Source of the DNA: Jaminaea rosea
Lineage: Eukaryota; Basidiomycota; Exobasidiomycetes; Microstromatales
NCBI RefSeq assembly: GCF_003144245.1
Contig: NW_020289993.1
Location: forward strand, 310,001-374,000
Reading direction: 5' to 3'
Length of the DNA: 64,000 nt
Shown: positions 51,067 through 61,194 of the stretch, piece by piece
How positions within the stretch are numbered: position 1 is the stretch's first letter
Layout: each line of letters begins with the position of its first letter
Translations under genes and position numbers: made by a program
The notes under the pieces: model-generated
The model's database searches: none
Seen by the model: the letters and a program-made list of their open reading frames with translations, nothing else
Told to the model about the DNA's origin: nothing

Positions 51067-51921
51067 CTAACGCCTATCCCTTCTCCACCCCGACAATTCC
51101 CCCTGATACCAAACAACGCCCCTCTGATCCAACCAGACTTTCACCTCTTCCTTCAACTTGTTCGCCCAACCGCGCTTCTTCTCGTGCTCGTGCAAGAGGT
51201 CCACGAGACCATGACGCTGCGCTATGGACCAGACCTCCTCGAAGGGGACGGGCTCCATGAGTAGGATTCGGCGGTGGAGTTGGGAGTCGGAGTGGATTGA
51301 GGTGAGTAGGTGGGTTTGAAGGGTGGGGGAGAGGAGAGGGGACTTGCCCGTACCCGTACGAGAGAGAGACTCTGGTGGTGGTGGAGCACGAGGGGGTGAG
51401 GCCCTTGACCTTGCCGGCGCTAGCGTGTCAGGCTTTAGGGCCAACCAGATAGAGTGAGCCTTCTCATGCAGCTCTTCCCTGTCTGATGTGCTAGAGCGAT
51501 AACCCCATCTCTTGACTTCTTCCCTCAGTCGGGCGAGGCTGTAGGAAGACCAGTCTGGCTCTTCAGCGCGTTTGGAGGAGATGAGCTGGGCAATGAATGA
51601 TCCTGCAGGGCCTGCTGCATCATCGTCGTTCTCATCGCTTCGGGCAGGCGGTGAAGGGTCAATGCGTTTGCTCTTGCTCTTCTTTGTTATAGCGGCAGAG
51701 GGCGAAGAGGCAAACGATCTTGCCCTGACACCTGTAGAGTGTGAGGCCGTTGTTGAGCTTGACCTCACCGCCGACGCCGCGGCTGTGCTGTTGCTCGGGG
51801 CAGGGGGTTGCCACTCCACACTATCCAGTGCGTCGAGAAGGAGATTGCCGCTTGACGTAGAGGCGATGTTGTTGCGCTTTGATACCATGAAGATGCATGG
51901 TCGTTGGAGCCTTGTGATCAT
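51067..51921 (-). CDS. SLX4: SLX4-like structure-specific nuclease subunit
   Basis: Single exon, 284 aa. A SAP-like helix pair (SLARLREEVKRWGYRSSTSD then REELHEKAHSIWLAL, about residues 128-162) matches the segment before the conserved C-terminal domain in fungal Slx4. The C-terminal domain runs LQTHLLTSIHSDSQLHRRIL, LMEPVPFEEVWSIAQRHGL, KLKEEVKVWLDQRGVVWY, the part that binds Slx1. The N-terminal BRCT-interacting and zinc-finger parts of longer homologues are missing; the start is at or near a short basic and Ser-rich stretch. ATG 51921 is the first in frame; Met12 (51888) is an alternative, and an out-of-frame ATG lies four bases upstream. SLX1-SLX4 cuts branched DNA such as flaps and Holliday junctions. 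At 284 aa it is short for the family; the assignment rests on the C-terminal pattern. Confidence 0.65.
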   Translation of the reverse strand: MITRLQRPCIFMVSKRNNIASTSSGNLLLDALDSVEWQPPAPSNSTAAASAVRSSSTTASHSTGVRARSFASSPSAAITKKSKSKRIDPSPPARSDENDDDAAGPAGSFIAQLISSKRAEEPDWSSYSLARLREEVKRWGYRSSTSDREELHEKAHSIWLALKPDTLAPARSRASPPRAPPPPESLSRTGTGKSPLLSPTLQTHLLTSIHSDSQLHRRILLMEPVPFEEVWSIAQRHGLVDLLHEHEKKRGWANKLKEEVKVWLDQRGVVWYQGELSGWRRDRR

Positions 51922-52262
51922 TCATGGAGAGCTCATTGCGTTGCGTTGCGTTGCGTTGCGACGTTGAGGTGGCTTTGAATGGCTGATTGGCCGGTTGGCC
52001 TTGAAAGTCGACTCGAGATCTGCGCCCTGCGCGGACGGACGGACAGAGGCAGGCGGGAAAGGAAAGCGAGAGCGGCTCGGACCTGGACCTGGACGTGTGG
52101 ACCTGGAAGACAAGCTGATGCGGGGTGGAGCGAGAGCGAGAGTGCCGCCAGTCGAGAGCGGGTGCCTGTCAGGTTCAGGTTCAACTCAACACATTGCTTT
52201 TCCCACCATCGACGACGTCCTTTGTTGTTCCTGCGCAGTCCACGCCATCCGCCCCGCTCACA
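51922..52262. promoter_or_regulatory. Divergent region, SLX4 / DUF726
   Basis: A 341-base gap between outward-facing starts. It begins with five perfect TTGCG pentamers and has purine-rich GAGAGC sequence in the middle. No gene is seen. Confidence 0.45.
51936..51960. repeat. TTGCG pentamer x5
   Basis: Five perfect tandem copies of TTGCG only 15 bases upstream of the SLX4 ATG, so within its leader or promoter. Confidence 0.9.
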
Positions 52263-55200
52263 ATGCCCGTCGTCGACGATGATGACGAGTGGCAGGCCAT
52301 GCCCGTCGTCTCCTCGTCCTCGGCAAAAGATGAGGCGCCGTATGGGTATGAAGGCCCTCCAACCGGGTACGGATATGGATCATCATCGGATGATGACGAC
52401 GACGGCGGCGACGAGGGCAACGAGTCTTCTTCGTCAACAACATCTTCAACGCGCAGACGCACCCGACACAAGAGGCAGTCCTCAAACAAGGGGCGAAGAG
52501 GAGGGGCCGCCGCCGCCGCCGCATTCTCCCACGCCTCAACAACATCATCGAGTGCGGCCACAACGACGAACGCAACGGGCCGCAGCTTGAATGTAGACGA
52601 CGCCCGCGGCTACGACTGGCGCAGCAAGCCTATCTCGTCGAAGCACGACGACGACGACAGCGATGCAGAATCGGATGAGGACGAGCAGGGCAAAGGCTAT
52701 ACGCAGCTCCGCCTCGACGAGGACGTCGAAGGTGACGAGCTGCACGCTGCCACCGAATACCTCTTTGGCGCCGGAGGTCCCACAGAAGGTCCCAATGCTG
52801 CTCCTACTCCTGGTCAGCCAGTGGAATCATCCGTCGGTTACTCCTACCACCAAAATGAAACAAACGCCACCCCTCTAAGCCAAATGATGACCACAAAGGC
52901 TCTCCTCTCCGAATCTCAAAAGATCGCCTATGTGGGGTTATGCTCTCTGGAGGCCAAGCACCTCGTACATCAATTGCGTCGTATCCCCGGTTCGGGAAAG
53001 GATCTGGCTTCGGCGATCAAGAGTGCAGAGGAGTGGCAACTTCGCGTCGAGGCTAGACTGTTTCAACACATGGACATCGATGCCTCTGAGCAGAAGATGA
53101 TTGGGCAGTTGGGGGAACATGGTGTGTTGCCGACGGATTTGGCGCCTAGTCTTGTTACTACTTCCAAGGTGGAGAATCCCGATTTTGATCCTGTGGCTAA
53201 GGAGGAGAGGGAGGAGGAGGAGGAGCGGGCACGAGGGAGTGTTGAAGATAAGGAGCCGGAGGGGGAGGGCGATGTCGAGGTGGATCAGGCGGAGGGAGAC
53301 AAACTCCACCACGACAAGGGAGGGATTGGTGATGGTGGGGATGACGAAGACGACGACGGCGATGGCGATATTGGTGGCGCATTGCAATCACCTCAGTCGA
53401 AGCATGCGCCTGTGCCGTCACACCGAGAAGGGAATGCGGGACCAGCAGAGGAGGACGATGGAGACTTGGGCGCGCCCTCATCACCCGTCAAGCAGGGCAC
53501 AGACACCCTTCATTCCGATTCTAGCCCAGCGCATGACGACGATGAGGGCGACATCACCACTCTAGCGGAAGGTGCAGCGACTCCCACCCCGGGATCTCCC
53601 AAGTTCCAGCCACCCGCCGCTAGCCCATCAGCATCAACTCCTCCCCTCGCAGGCCCCGCCCGTGCCGACCCCAACACAGCTGCCCAACTAGCCGCCGACG
53701 AAGCAAACGTGACGGCAGCCAATGCTTCCAAGCCAGAAGGGGGCGGGACCACGCACTTTGGCCTCACCTCCTCCCCACAACAGGTTCAACCACCACCAAA
53801 CGCTCTGCCCGGCGTCACAACATCCATCTCCACGGCGGACACGCACATCACCCTCGACCTGCGCTGGACGGTCCTCTGCGACCTCTTCCTCGTCCTCACA
53901 GCAGACTCCGTCTACGACTCTCGCTCTCGCGTCCTCCTGGAACGCGTGGCCGAGCGACTCGGATTGACGTGGATGGACGTGACCAAGTTCGAGAAGAGGG
54001 TGACGGACGCCCTCGAGATCGAAGAGGGGGTGGAGCGCTTGAAGGACAAGAAGGCAATTGCCCGCCGTGAGAAGGAAGCACGCAACCGCAAGTGGGCAAT
54101 GGTCGGCCTAGCCACCGTAGGTGGGGGTCTGGTCATCGGCCTCTCTGCGGGTCTAGCAGCCCCACTAGTCGGATCAGGCCTGGCAGCCCTGCTTGGTGGA
54201 GTGGGGATAGGCGGGACATCGACCTTCCTCGGCAGTATTGGCGGAGCGGCCCTTATTACCACAACGGGCGCCTCAGCGGGCGCCGCCCTCGGTGGTCGTG
54301 GTATGGCTCGACGCACGCAGAGTGTCCGCACCTTCCTCTTCAAGCCGATCCACAACAACAAGCGCATAAACTGCATCGTCACCGTTCCCGGCTTCACCTC
54401 TGGCCCACAAGACGACGTCCGGCTGCCCTTTAGCGTCATCGACTCGATAATGGGGGATGTATTCTCCGTCCTGTGGGAGCCAGAAATGATGCAAGAGATG
54501 GGAAATGCCATGTTCCTCCTCTGGAACGAGACGGTCATCATGGGCGTACAGCAAGTCCTCATGACCACCATTGCCGGTGGATTGCTCGGCGCCCTAGCCT
54601 GGCCTTTATGGCTCACCAAGCTAGGTTACCTAATCGACAATCCATGGAGCAACGCCTGCACCCGCGCCCAAGCGGCAGGCAAGATCCTCGCCGATGTACT
54701 CTCCCAACGTCAGCTGGGCGTGCGGCCTATCACGCTTGTGGGCTTCTCCTTGGGGGCGCGGGCGATTTTCTACTGCCTGTGCGAGCTTGCGAAAAAGAAG
54801 GCATACGGCGTAGTACAAAATGTGTACCTCTTCGGCGCCCCCGTAACGGCTAGCGACGCCGTGTGGCGCTCAGCCCGCTCCGTCGTTCCCGGTCGTTTCG
54901 TCAACGGTTTCTCCCGTACTGACTGGATCCTCGGATACCTCTTTCGTGCCACATCCGGCGGGTTGCGCAGTATTGCTGGCCTGCACCCCGTGGAGCGGGT
55001 GGCCGATGTGGAGAATGTGGATGTCACGCAACACGTACCGGGTCATTTGATGTATAGGGCTTTTATGCCTTTGGTGTTGAGTGAGGTTGGGTTTAGGGTT
55101 ACACAGGATTGGTTCGATGAGCCGGAGGATTTGAGTAAGGTGCCTGATAGGCAGGTGGTGGCAGAGGGGATGGAGAGGGAGGAGAGGGAGATTAGGGCGA

Positions 55201-56921
55201 GGCAGGGTGGGGGGTTGGGGAGGATGTTTAAGCGGGGAGAAAAGAGCGAGCAGGTCGGTGCTGCGCCGCCGTCAGGGTCTGCTTCTGCTGCTGCTACTCC
55301 TGCGCAGGGCAGCAGCAATGACTACGAGTACGACGAGGACGAGGACGATCTACCCCCACGGGAGGAGCACGTCGCCTCATCCACCAAGCACGACTCCGCC
55401 TCCGCTTCTGGTGACGAGCGCACCGCATCGCCTTCCCGATCCTCTTCTAAATCCTCCCCCCCTCCTCCCCTCACCCCAGAATCGGAACAGCCCGCACACC
55501 TCTCCACCCACATAGATACGGCCGCACTGGTAGCCTCGTTACGGGAAACGGGAATTGAGGTCAAGGAGCTACAGAGCTCCCTCCCCGCGCTCAGTCTCGA
55601 GAAGACGGGGTTGGTGCCCAAGCCTATCCCTACCCCTCTCCCTGGGGTGGAGGCGGAGGGATCGGCTAGTACCACGCCAAGCACGCCCACGACGCCTTCG
55701 ACGCCTTCGGCCGCGTCTGCGCAGAGCCAGCAGAGCACGCAAAGCAAGCCAGCACCGTCATCAGCAGCAGCAACTGCGACGAAGAGCGCGCCCGGGAGCG
55801 GATTCAAGGCTAGCCTCTCGAGCTTCTTTGGCGGGTCGCGCTCCTCTAAGTCCTCTTCTACCTCTACCTCTACTACATCAGGTTCCGCCTCTGCCTCATC
55901 TACTCGCCCATCAACGCCTACCACGCCTCAAGTCCCGCCGTCGGCACCTGTCCCCGCGCCACTGATGAGCGCACAAGCACAAGGCGGTAGCGGGAGCGGG
56001 ACGCGCCCACTCTACCTTTCGAGTGGCTCAGCTAGCTCTAGTCGACGGAATAGTGCGGCCACGATCCCAGGCCCTGTCGCCTCGGGCTCCTCGACCCCAT
56101 CCACGTCCACGTCCACGTCCAGTCGACCGACGACTGCTATGGGCTCCCGTATGAGCGGGAGAGGGATGGCTACCCCTCCTCTCGGCACGGGCGGCGAAGG
56201 GTTTAGCGGGACCGGCTCTGCTACTGGGCGGGACTCACCTCTGCTCGGTACAGGGCCGGGAACGGGGAGGGCTCCTTTCAGTTATGCCTCCTCCTCGTCC
56301 TCTTCGGCGAGCACACCCCTCCCACCACCTCCAGCCACGTCGATAGGAGGGGGGGAAGGTGGAGTCAACCTCTCCTTTGCGAGTGATTTTGATGATGACG
56401 ACGAGGAGCAAGGGGAGGAGGCACAGCGCCCCTTCCCGCTTGGTAAGGGGGGAGAGCAGAATCAGGATCAGGGAAGGGAGGCAGAGCGACTAGGTGTAGG
56501 CGCGACGGCCACCTCGTACGGTCTGTCCGCGGAGGAAGCAAGGGAGCTTGCACGACGCTTTGGCGGAGGCGGGGGCGGTACGAACAGACAGGAGGCATTC
56601 AGCGGTAGAGGAGGAGGTAGTGGGGCGGGCAATGAGGGATGGTCTACATCGACATCGATATCAGGAGGGGAAGGGTGGGGGGATCCTTCTCCTTTTCCTC
56701 CTCGCTCAGCAGCGTCAGGGTCAGGATCAGTCTTCTCTTCTTCCGGGCCGCTTCGCCCACTCGAGACGTCCTACGGGGCTTCGGTGCGCGAGAGGGAGAG
56801 GGAGCGTTCCTCTTCCCTCGTGAGCGGTGAGGTCGACGGCGCAGGCAAGGAGCGTGGCGCGGCAACGGGGACGGGGACGCGGACCGGGTTGAACCTCGAA
56901 GAGGAGAATCCTTGGGGATAA
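52263..56921 (+). CDS. DUF726 (TMCO4-like) alpha/beta hydrolase
   Basis: Single exon, 1552 aa from ATG 52263 (CACAATGCCC); the frame is open upstream without motif. The first 550 residues are acidic and disordered, apart from a helical segment (KIAYVGLCSLEAKHLVHQLR). A conserved block follows from WTVLCDLFLVLTADSVYDSR. After a basic linker comes a Gly/Ala-rich hydrophobic membrane stretch (WAMVGLATVGGGLVIGLSAG onward, about residues 610-680). The DUF726 hydrolase domain includes INCIVTVPGFTSG, SVLWEPEMMQEMGNAMFLLW, ITLVGFSLGARAIFYCLCEL (nucleophile elbow G-F-S-L-G), NVYLFGAPVTAS, FVNGFSRTDWILGYLFR and the His in DVTQHVPGHLMYR. The last 500 residues are Ser/Thr/Gly-rich. Family members (human TMCO4, yeast Mil1/YFL034W) are membrane-associated, Mil1 with AP-1 adaptor traffic. 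The enzymatic substrate is unknown. Confidence 0.85.
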   Translation: MPVVDDDDEWQAMPVVSSSSAKDEAPYGYEGPPTGYGYGSSSDDDDDGGDEGNESSSSTTSSTRRRTRHKRQSSNKGRRGGAAAAAAFSHASTTSSSAATTTNATGRSLNVDDARGYDWRSKPISSKHDDDDSDAESDEDEQGKGYTQLRLDEDVEGDELHAATEYLFGAGGPTEGPNAAPTPGQPVESSVGYSYHQNETNATPLSQMMTTKALLSESQKIAYVGLCSLEAKHLVHQLRRIPGSGKDLASAIKSAEEWQLRVEARLFQHMDIDASEQKMIGQLGEHGVLPTDLAPSLVTTSKVENPDFDPVAKEEREEEEERARGSVEDKEPEGEGDVEVDQAEGDKLHHDKGGIGDGGDDEDDDGDGDIGGALQSPQSKHAPVPSHREGNAGPAEEDDGDLGAPSSPVKQGTDTLHSDSSPAHDDDEGDITTLAEGAATPTPGSPKFQPPAASPSASTPPLAGPARADPNTAAQLAADEANVTAANASKPEGGGTTHFGLTSSPQQVQPPPNALPGVTTSISTADTHITLDLRWTVLCDLFLVLTADSVYDSRSRVLLERVAERLGLTWMDVTKFEKRVTDALEIEEGVERLKDKKAIARREKEARNRKWAMVGLATVGGGLVIGLSAGLAAPLVGSGLAALLGGVGIGGTSTFLGSIGGAALITTTGASAGAALGGRGMARRTQSVRTFLFKPIHNNKRINCIVTVPGFTSGPQDDVRLPFSVIDSIMGDVFSVLWEPEMMQEMGNAMFLLWNETVIMGVQQVLMTTIAGGLLGALAWPLWLTKLGYLIDNPWSNACTRAQAAGKILADVLSQRQLGVRPITLVGFSLGARAIFYCLCELAKKKAYGVVQNVYLFGAPVTASDAVWRSARSVVPGRFVNGFSRTDWILGYLFRATSGGLRSIAGLHPVERVADVENVDVTQHVPGHLMYRAFMPLVLSEVGFRVTQDWFDEPEDLSKVPDRQVVAEGMEREEREIRARQGGGLGRMFKRGEKSEQVGAAPPSGSASAAATPAQGSSNDYEYDEDEDDLPPREEHVASSTKHDSASASGDERTASPSRSSSKSSPPPPLTPESEQPAHLSTHIDTAALVASLRETGIEVKELQSSLPALSLEKTGLVPKPIPTPLPGVEAEGSASTTPSTPTTPSTPSAASAQSQQSTQSKPAPSSAAATATKSAPGSGFKASLSSFFGGSRSSKSSSTSTSTTSGSASASSTRPSTPTTPQVPPSAPVPAPLMSAQAQGGSGSGTRPLYLSSGSASSSRRNSAATIPGPVASGSSTPSTSTSTSSRPTTAMGSRMSGRGMATPPLGTGGEGFSGTGSATGRDSPLLGTGPGTGRAPFSYASSSSSSASTPLPPPPATSIGGGEGGVNLSFASDFDDDDEEQGEEAQRPFPLGKGGEQNQDQGREAERLGVGATATSYGLSAEEARELARRFGGGGGGTNRQEAFSGRGGGSGAGNEGWSTSTSISGGEGWGDPSPFPPRSAASGSGSVFSSSGPLRPLETSYGASVRERERERSSSLVSGEVDGAGKERGAATGTGTRTGLNLEEENPWG

Positions 56922-57074
56922 GTCATTGTAGGAGGGGAGGGTGGGACACCATGTCATGATGCATTTTGTAGCCAGGCGAAGGCTGTGTGACGTGGAGTCA
57001 TTTAGCTTGCTTTGCTGTGCTTTGCTGTGCTGTGGTGCGCTGTACGATTCTGTCCTTGTCTGCGACCCATATTC

Positions 57075-57886
57075 TCACTTCTTTCCCTTCTTCTTCTTCT
57101 TGTTACCTGCCCCTGCGCCTCCACCTCCCCCTGCTCCTGCCACAGGCGTAGCTGCTGCTGCTGTTGCTGCCGCCTGGGATGCGGACGTGGCCGTGGGCGT
57201 CGCTTGTCCCGGCTGTGACGGTGTCGCTTCACCCTCACCGCCTCCACCACCCGCCGCCGCCGTAGCTTCCCGTCTCTTCCTCTCCCTCCCCTCCTCCCCC
57301 TTCAACTTCATAGCCCTCTTCATTGCCCTCTGTCTCTTCCTATGCCCCTTCCCCCTCTTACTCCCCAACTTGCCCACCCCTTTCCATCCACCAAGCTCCT
57401 CATCCTTCTTCCTGCGCAAGGAAAGATCCTTGTCCACTCGACGCTCCTTTGCTTTATCGCGTTTACGGAGGGAGGAGGAGAGGTGGTTGCGCAGCAAGGG
57501 TTGGAGTTTCTCTTGGAAGGCGGCGAGGGAGGAAGAGGGGATAAGGACGGAGAGTTTGGTGCGTGAGGTGGATTTGCCGTTGGTGGCGCGGAAGATGAGG
57601 GAGTACGAGGAGGAGGAGGAGGGACCTGCGGATGATACGGTGGTGGCCATGTCTACATCCCCGTCGTCATCTGGGACGCGCGCGTCATTGGGATGAGAAG
57701 CGCGCTTTGATGATAGGTAGACTGACCCGCTCGATGTGGCTTGGGTGAATAGTTGGTCCAAGCCGGTGAGGAACTGCAGAGTGGTGGGATGGCGTGGATC
57801 TAGGTCAGCATGCTGTAATTGGTTATCTGGAACTGCGTATATGCTGCTGAGTAGGGACGTACCTCCTCGCTGGATACTCTGGTCAT
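57075..57886 (-). CDS. SRP14: Signal recognition particle subunit SRP14
   Basis: Proposed two exons, complement(join(57075..57812,57863..57886)), 253 aa. The 24-base first exon codes MTRVSSEE, followed by a 50-base intron (GTACGT, TTACAG). The core reads TTLQFLTGLDQLFTQATSSG, SVYLSSKRAS, an acidic loop of about 25 residues, then SYSLIFRATNGKSTSRTKLS, VLIPSSSLAAFQEKLQPLLR and NHLSSSLRKRDKAKERRVDK, the standard SRP14 fold of two strands, a long loop, then strand and helix. The Alu-domain RNA-binding basic residues are present. Two long additions follow: a Lys/Arg-rich segment and an Ala/Gly-rich end closing with NKKKKKGKK, making it over twice the length of animal SRP14. SRP14 with SRP9/21 arrests translation during ER targeting. 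The first exon is less certain than the rest; the frame is open upstream through a 7-bp repeat. Confidence 0.8.
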
Positions 57887-58260
57887 CGTCGCGTGATGGT
57901 TGCCAATTGCCAATTGCCAGTTGCCAGTTACAAGTCAACCCTGCGCTGCCTACTCGAGCCAGCCCGCATCCGCCTCCGCCTTGGCCTTTGCGAGTCGGTT
58001 GCTCCGTGGCTCAACTCTCTCGAGCTCACGCCTCACACCTCGCGCCTCACGCCCTCGTGGGTCCGGCTTCGGCGTCTGCACCTCGAGGGCGGACCGAAAG
58101 TGGTTGGCGCGAGCCGGCTTGCCCTGGCCTAGTCTAACCTGGCCTGCATGAATACACCCACTCACCGCCTTCTCCTTTCCATTCTACCACACCTCATCAT
58201 AGCATATACCCACACCAAAACCCAACACCGCGACCTAGGAGGAGAAAGAAGTCAGCGGTC
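57887..58260. promoter_or_regulatory. Divergent region, SRP14 / CRAL-TRIO
   Basis: A 374-base gap between two outward-facing genes. It starts with four near-perfect 7-base units at 57899-57930 and contains CTCACGCCTCACACCTCGC-like repeats. No TATA box is obvious. Confidence 0.45.
57899..57930. repeat. TTGCCAA heptamer x4
   Basis: Units TTGCCAA, TTGCCAA, TTGCCAG, TTGCCAG followed by TTACAAG, lying 13 bases from the SRP14 start. TTGGCAA on the other strand is CCAAT-like. Confidence 0.85.
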
Positions 58261-61194
58261 ATGCCCGGTCGCAATAGAGCGTCGGCTGCTGAGGCCATCC
58301 TCCAGAAACAGCGAGACTTGGTCCGGCAGTACGTCGAGCATCGAGCTGATGTGGATGAGGTTCAGCAGAGAGCCATTGATGAGCTTTTGCCCGAATTGGT
58401 CGAGGAGCATAGCGGAGGAGAGGGAGGGGGAGATGAGGACGATATCGAGGATCGTGTGCGCACCTTCTTGGAGGATCGAGGTGAGTCGCATCGGTATCGC
58501 ATCGCATCGGGTCGCATCATAGCATCCCTGCGTGTATGCTATCGAGTGGGCTGACTGAGCAACTCCTCCCGTATATTCTTTGCTTCTCCGCTCCCCTCTC
58601 CTCGCGCGGCAGCAACCATCTTCCGCTTCCTTCGACGCTCCCGTTTCTCTCACCAAACCTGCCTCTCCCTCCTCTCTGCCACCCTGACCTGGCGGCTTCG
58701 CACTGACCTGGATCAACTCTCTCTCTCCTCTTTGCACCCGCTCTACACCTCTCCACCTGGTGGGCGACCCCCTTTGTTCTGGATGGGCGACCATCGATTC
58801 ACGGACGCGTACGGTCGACCTGCTGGGGTAATATCGCTACAGAGTTTGGAGAGGACGGAGGAGAGAACGCTGGATGAGTGCAAGGAGTACATTGTTGCCT
58901 GCATGGAGATTGTTAGGCGACGGATAGCCCAACAGCGCGAGGAGTGGGCAGAGAGGCATCACGGCGACGACGGCGGCGGCGGCGGCGATGAAGACAACGA
59001 TAATGGCGACGACAAGGGGGACCCTCCCTCCCTCCTCGCGAAGTCTCACGGCCCCCTCCAAACGATTATATCCATCGACCTTCGTCACTCCTCCATGGCC
59101 AACCTAGAAATGGAGCTCCTCCCTTTCCTCCTCGACCTACTCAAAAACCACTACCCATCGATGGTAGGAGCAGTCCTTGTCCTCAACTACGGCTGGGTGC
59201 ACGCGGGCATGTGGGGTCTAGCCAAACGCATCCTCCCAGCTCAGGCGTTGGCCAAGATCTTCTTTCCGAGTACAGAGGAGCTATGTGGTAGCGAGGAGAG
59301 GGAGGGCGGGAAGGGGGAGGCGGGCCACTTCAAGAGGGAAAAGGTACCCCGTTCCTTCGGTGGAGGGTGGGAGGTACAGATCAACGAGGGGACCAACGAA
59401 GTGATGCGACGATTGGGCAGGCCTGCCAAACTGAGGGGCGGGAGCGCCCCGACCAGCCCGAGAGGTTCGGCACCTGGCTCCCCAGTCGCGGCTCGTAAAG
59501 GAGGAGGGGCAACCCTCTCTCGCACTGCTTCGTGGGAGAGCATGGCAGATGCGTACTTCACGCCGAGGAGTATCAGCTACGAGGCTTTCACGCCTAGCAG
59601 GCGATCAGGGGCTAACACGCCCAATCACAAGGCAGGAGGAGGAGGAAACGCAGCAGGAGGGGAGACGAGCGCCTACGGGTTACAGATGACGGCCAATGCT
59701 GCTCGCAAGTTGAGGGAGTTGGGCATGACACGAGGCGTAGCCAGTCATGATGGATCACACCGTCATGCCGCGTGGGGGAGAGGGGGAGGGCAATCACGCT
59801 CACGGGTGGACAGTGGTGCGAGCAATGCGAGCGCTGCAAGTGGTGCGAGCGAAGCATCAACCGTCCGCGCTCGGGATCGGGATCGGGATCATCCTGACTC
59901 TCACACGGCGGCGTCAACCTCGACCTCAACCTCAAATTCCACTGCACCCTCGACATTTCGTCGCACCCGCAGCTTTCGGGACTTCCACCTTGATCTCGAC
60001 GAGGACCTCTCTGCCCATCAGACGCAGATGCAAGCGCAGGCGCAGGCGCGGCTACCTTACGCCGACTCGGAGGACTTGGAGGAGGACACGGATAGTGGTA
60101 GTGGGAGTGATAGTGCCAAGAGTGGCAAGGCGGGAGAGACGAGACAGGGTGCTCCGACTGCTGGTGTTGGTGGTGGTGGGAGGTTGGGATTCTTGAGGAG
60201 ATGGAGCAGGAGGGGTAGAGGAAGAGCAACGAGCGCGGATGGGTCTGCTGTGGAGGAGCAGCGAGAGAAGCACGGCCACAGCGACCAGATGGGATTACAC
60301 GACGATGAAGGGGACGGGGACGAGCAGGATGATGTTCATGGCCCATCATCCTCGCCATCCTCGCCACAAGCACACAGCTCCATCTCCCTGCACCGATCGC
60401 GCAAGTACTCTCGCATCCCAGGCGCAGTCTCTCCGTACAATTCCTCCAACCCTTTCTGGGGATATCCGGCTTACATCGTTCCCAGCGCTGCGCCTAGTAG
60501 TGCAAATCTTGCGGGCCTCGCCTCCACCACCTCTCTCTCCACTGCGGGTGGTGCTGCGCCTCGCAAGCCGACGACGAGAGGGAAAGGCGGCCGCGCGTAC
60601 GCCGTAGATGGGACGGCCGGACGACAGCGACAGATGACTGTTCGACGACGATGGCGCGATCTGTTTAGGACGTTGAGCTACCTCTTTGTGCTGAGGGTCC
60701 TCGCGTGGAATCGACAGCTTAGGTGGGAGGTGGCGCGCTTCTTGCGGGTCGTGGTCAGCCCGATTCGCGTCGTCGGCGGGTTGGTGCTACCCGCTGGGAG
60801 GGGAGGTGCTGCTGATCGAGAGGGGGCGCGGGGTAGGGATGGTGAGCGTGATGGGGATGCGGGCCAGGAGAAGGAGGACGACGGGGAGCGCAAGTGGCGT
60901 GAAGCGACGGAACGTCATCGTCGCCTACGAGCTGCGGCTGGCGGGCGGATGTCGGGAGCAACAGCAACAGCAAGAGCAACAGGAGGGCAAGGGGCGACAC
61001 AATTCCCACAGGGCTACGGTCACATCTCCTCCTCCTCCCCGCTCCTCATATTGGCCATCTTCCTCAGCGCTCTATACCTTGCCAGTAGGAGGCGGGGGCA
61101 TGGCCAAGGGCAAGGGAGCAAAAGAGGTACCCTGGGACTGCGCAATACCGTGAGAGGATTCATCGCGGGCCGCAGCGCGAGTGCGAGTGCATAG
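58261..61194 (+). CDS. CRAL-TRIO (Sec14-like) lipid-transfer protein
   Basis: Two exons, join(58261..58480,58613..61194), 933 aa, with a 132-base intron. The N-terminal CRAL-TRIO-N helices end with RATIFRFLRRSRFSHQTCLS then TLTWRLRTDLDQLS. The lipid-binding core has PPLFWMGDHRFTDAYGRPAG, ECKEYIVACMEIVRRRI, TIISIDLRHSSMANLEMELL, PFLLDLLKNHYPSMVGAVLV, LNYGWVHAGMWGLAKRILPA and ALAKIFFPSTEEL, the usual Sec14 order where the last two form the floor and gate. An acidic poly-Gly insert breaks the core near residue 165. The following 500 residues are Ser/Gly/Arg-rich and disordered. The C-terminus has a membrane segment (SPLLILAIFLSALYLA, about residues 890-906), so the protein is probably tail-anchored. 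Lipid exchange or presentation at an organelle membrane is inferred. Tandem TCGCA pieces lie in the intron. Confidence 0.85.
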
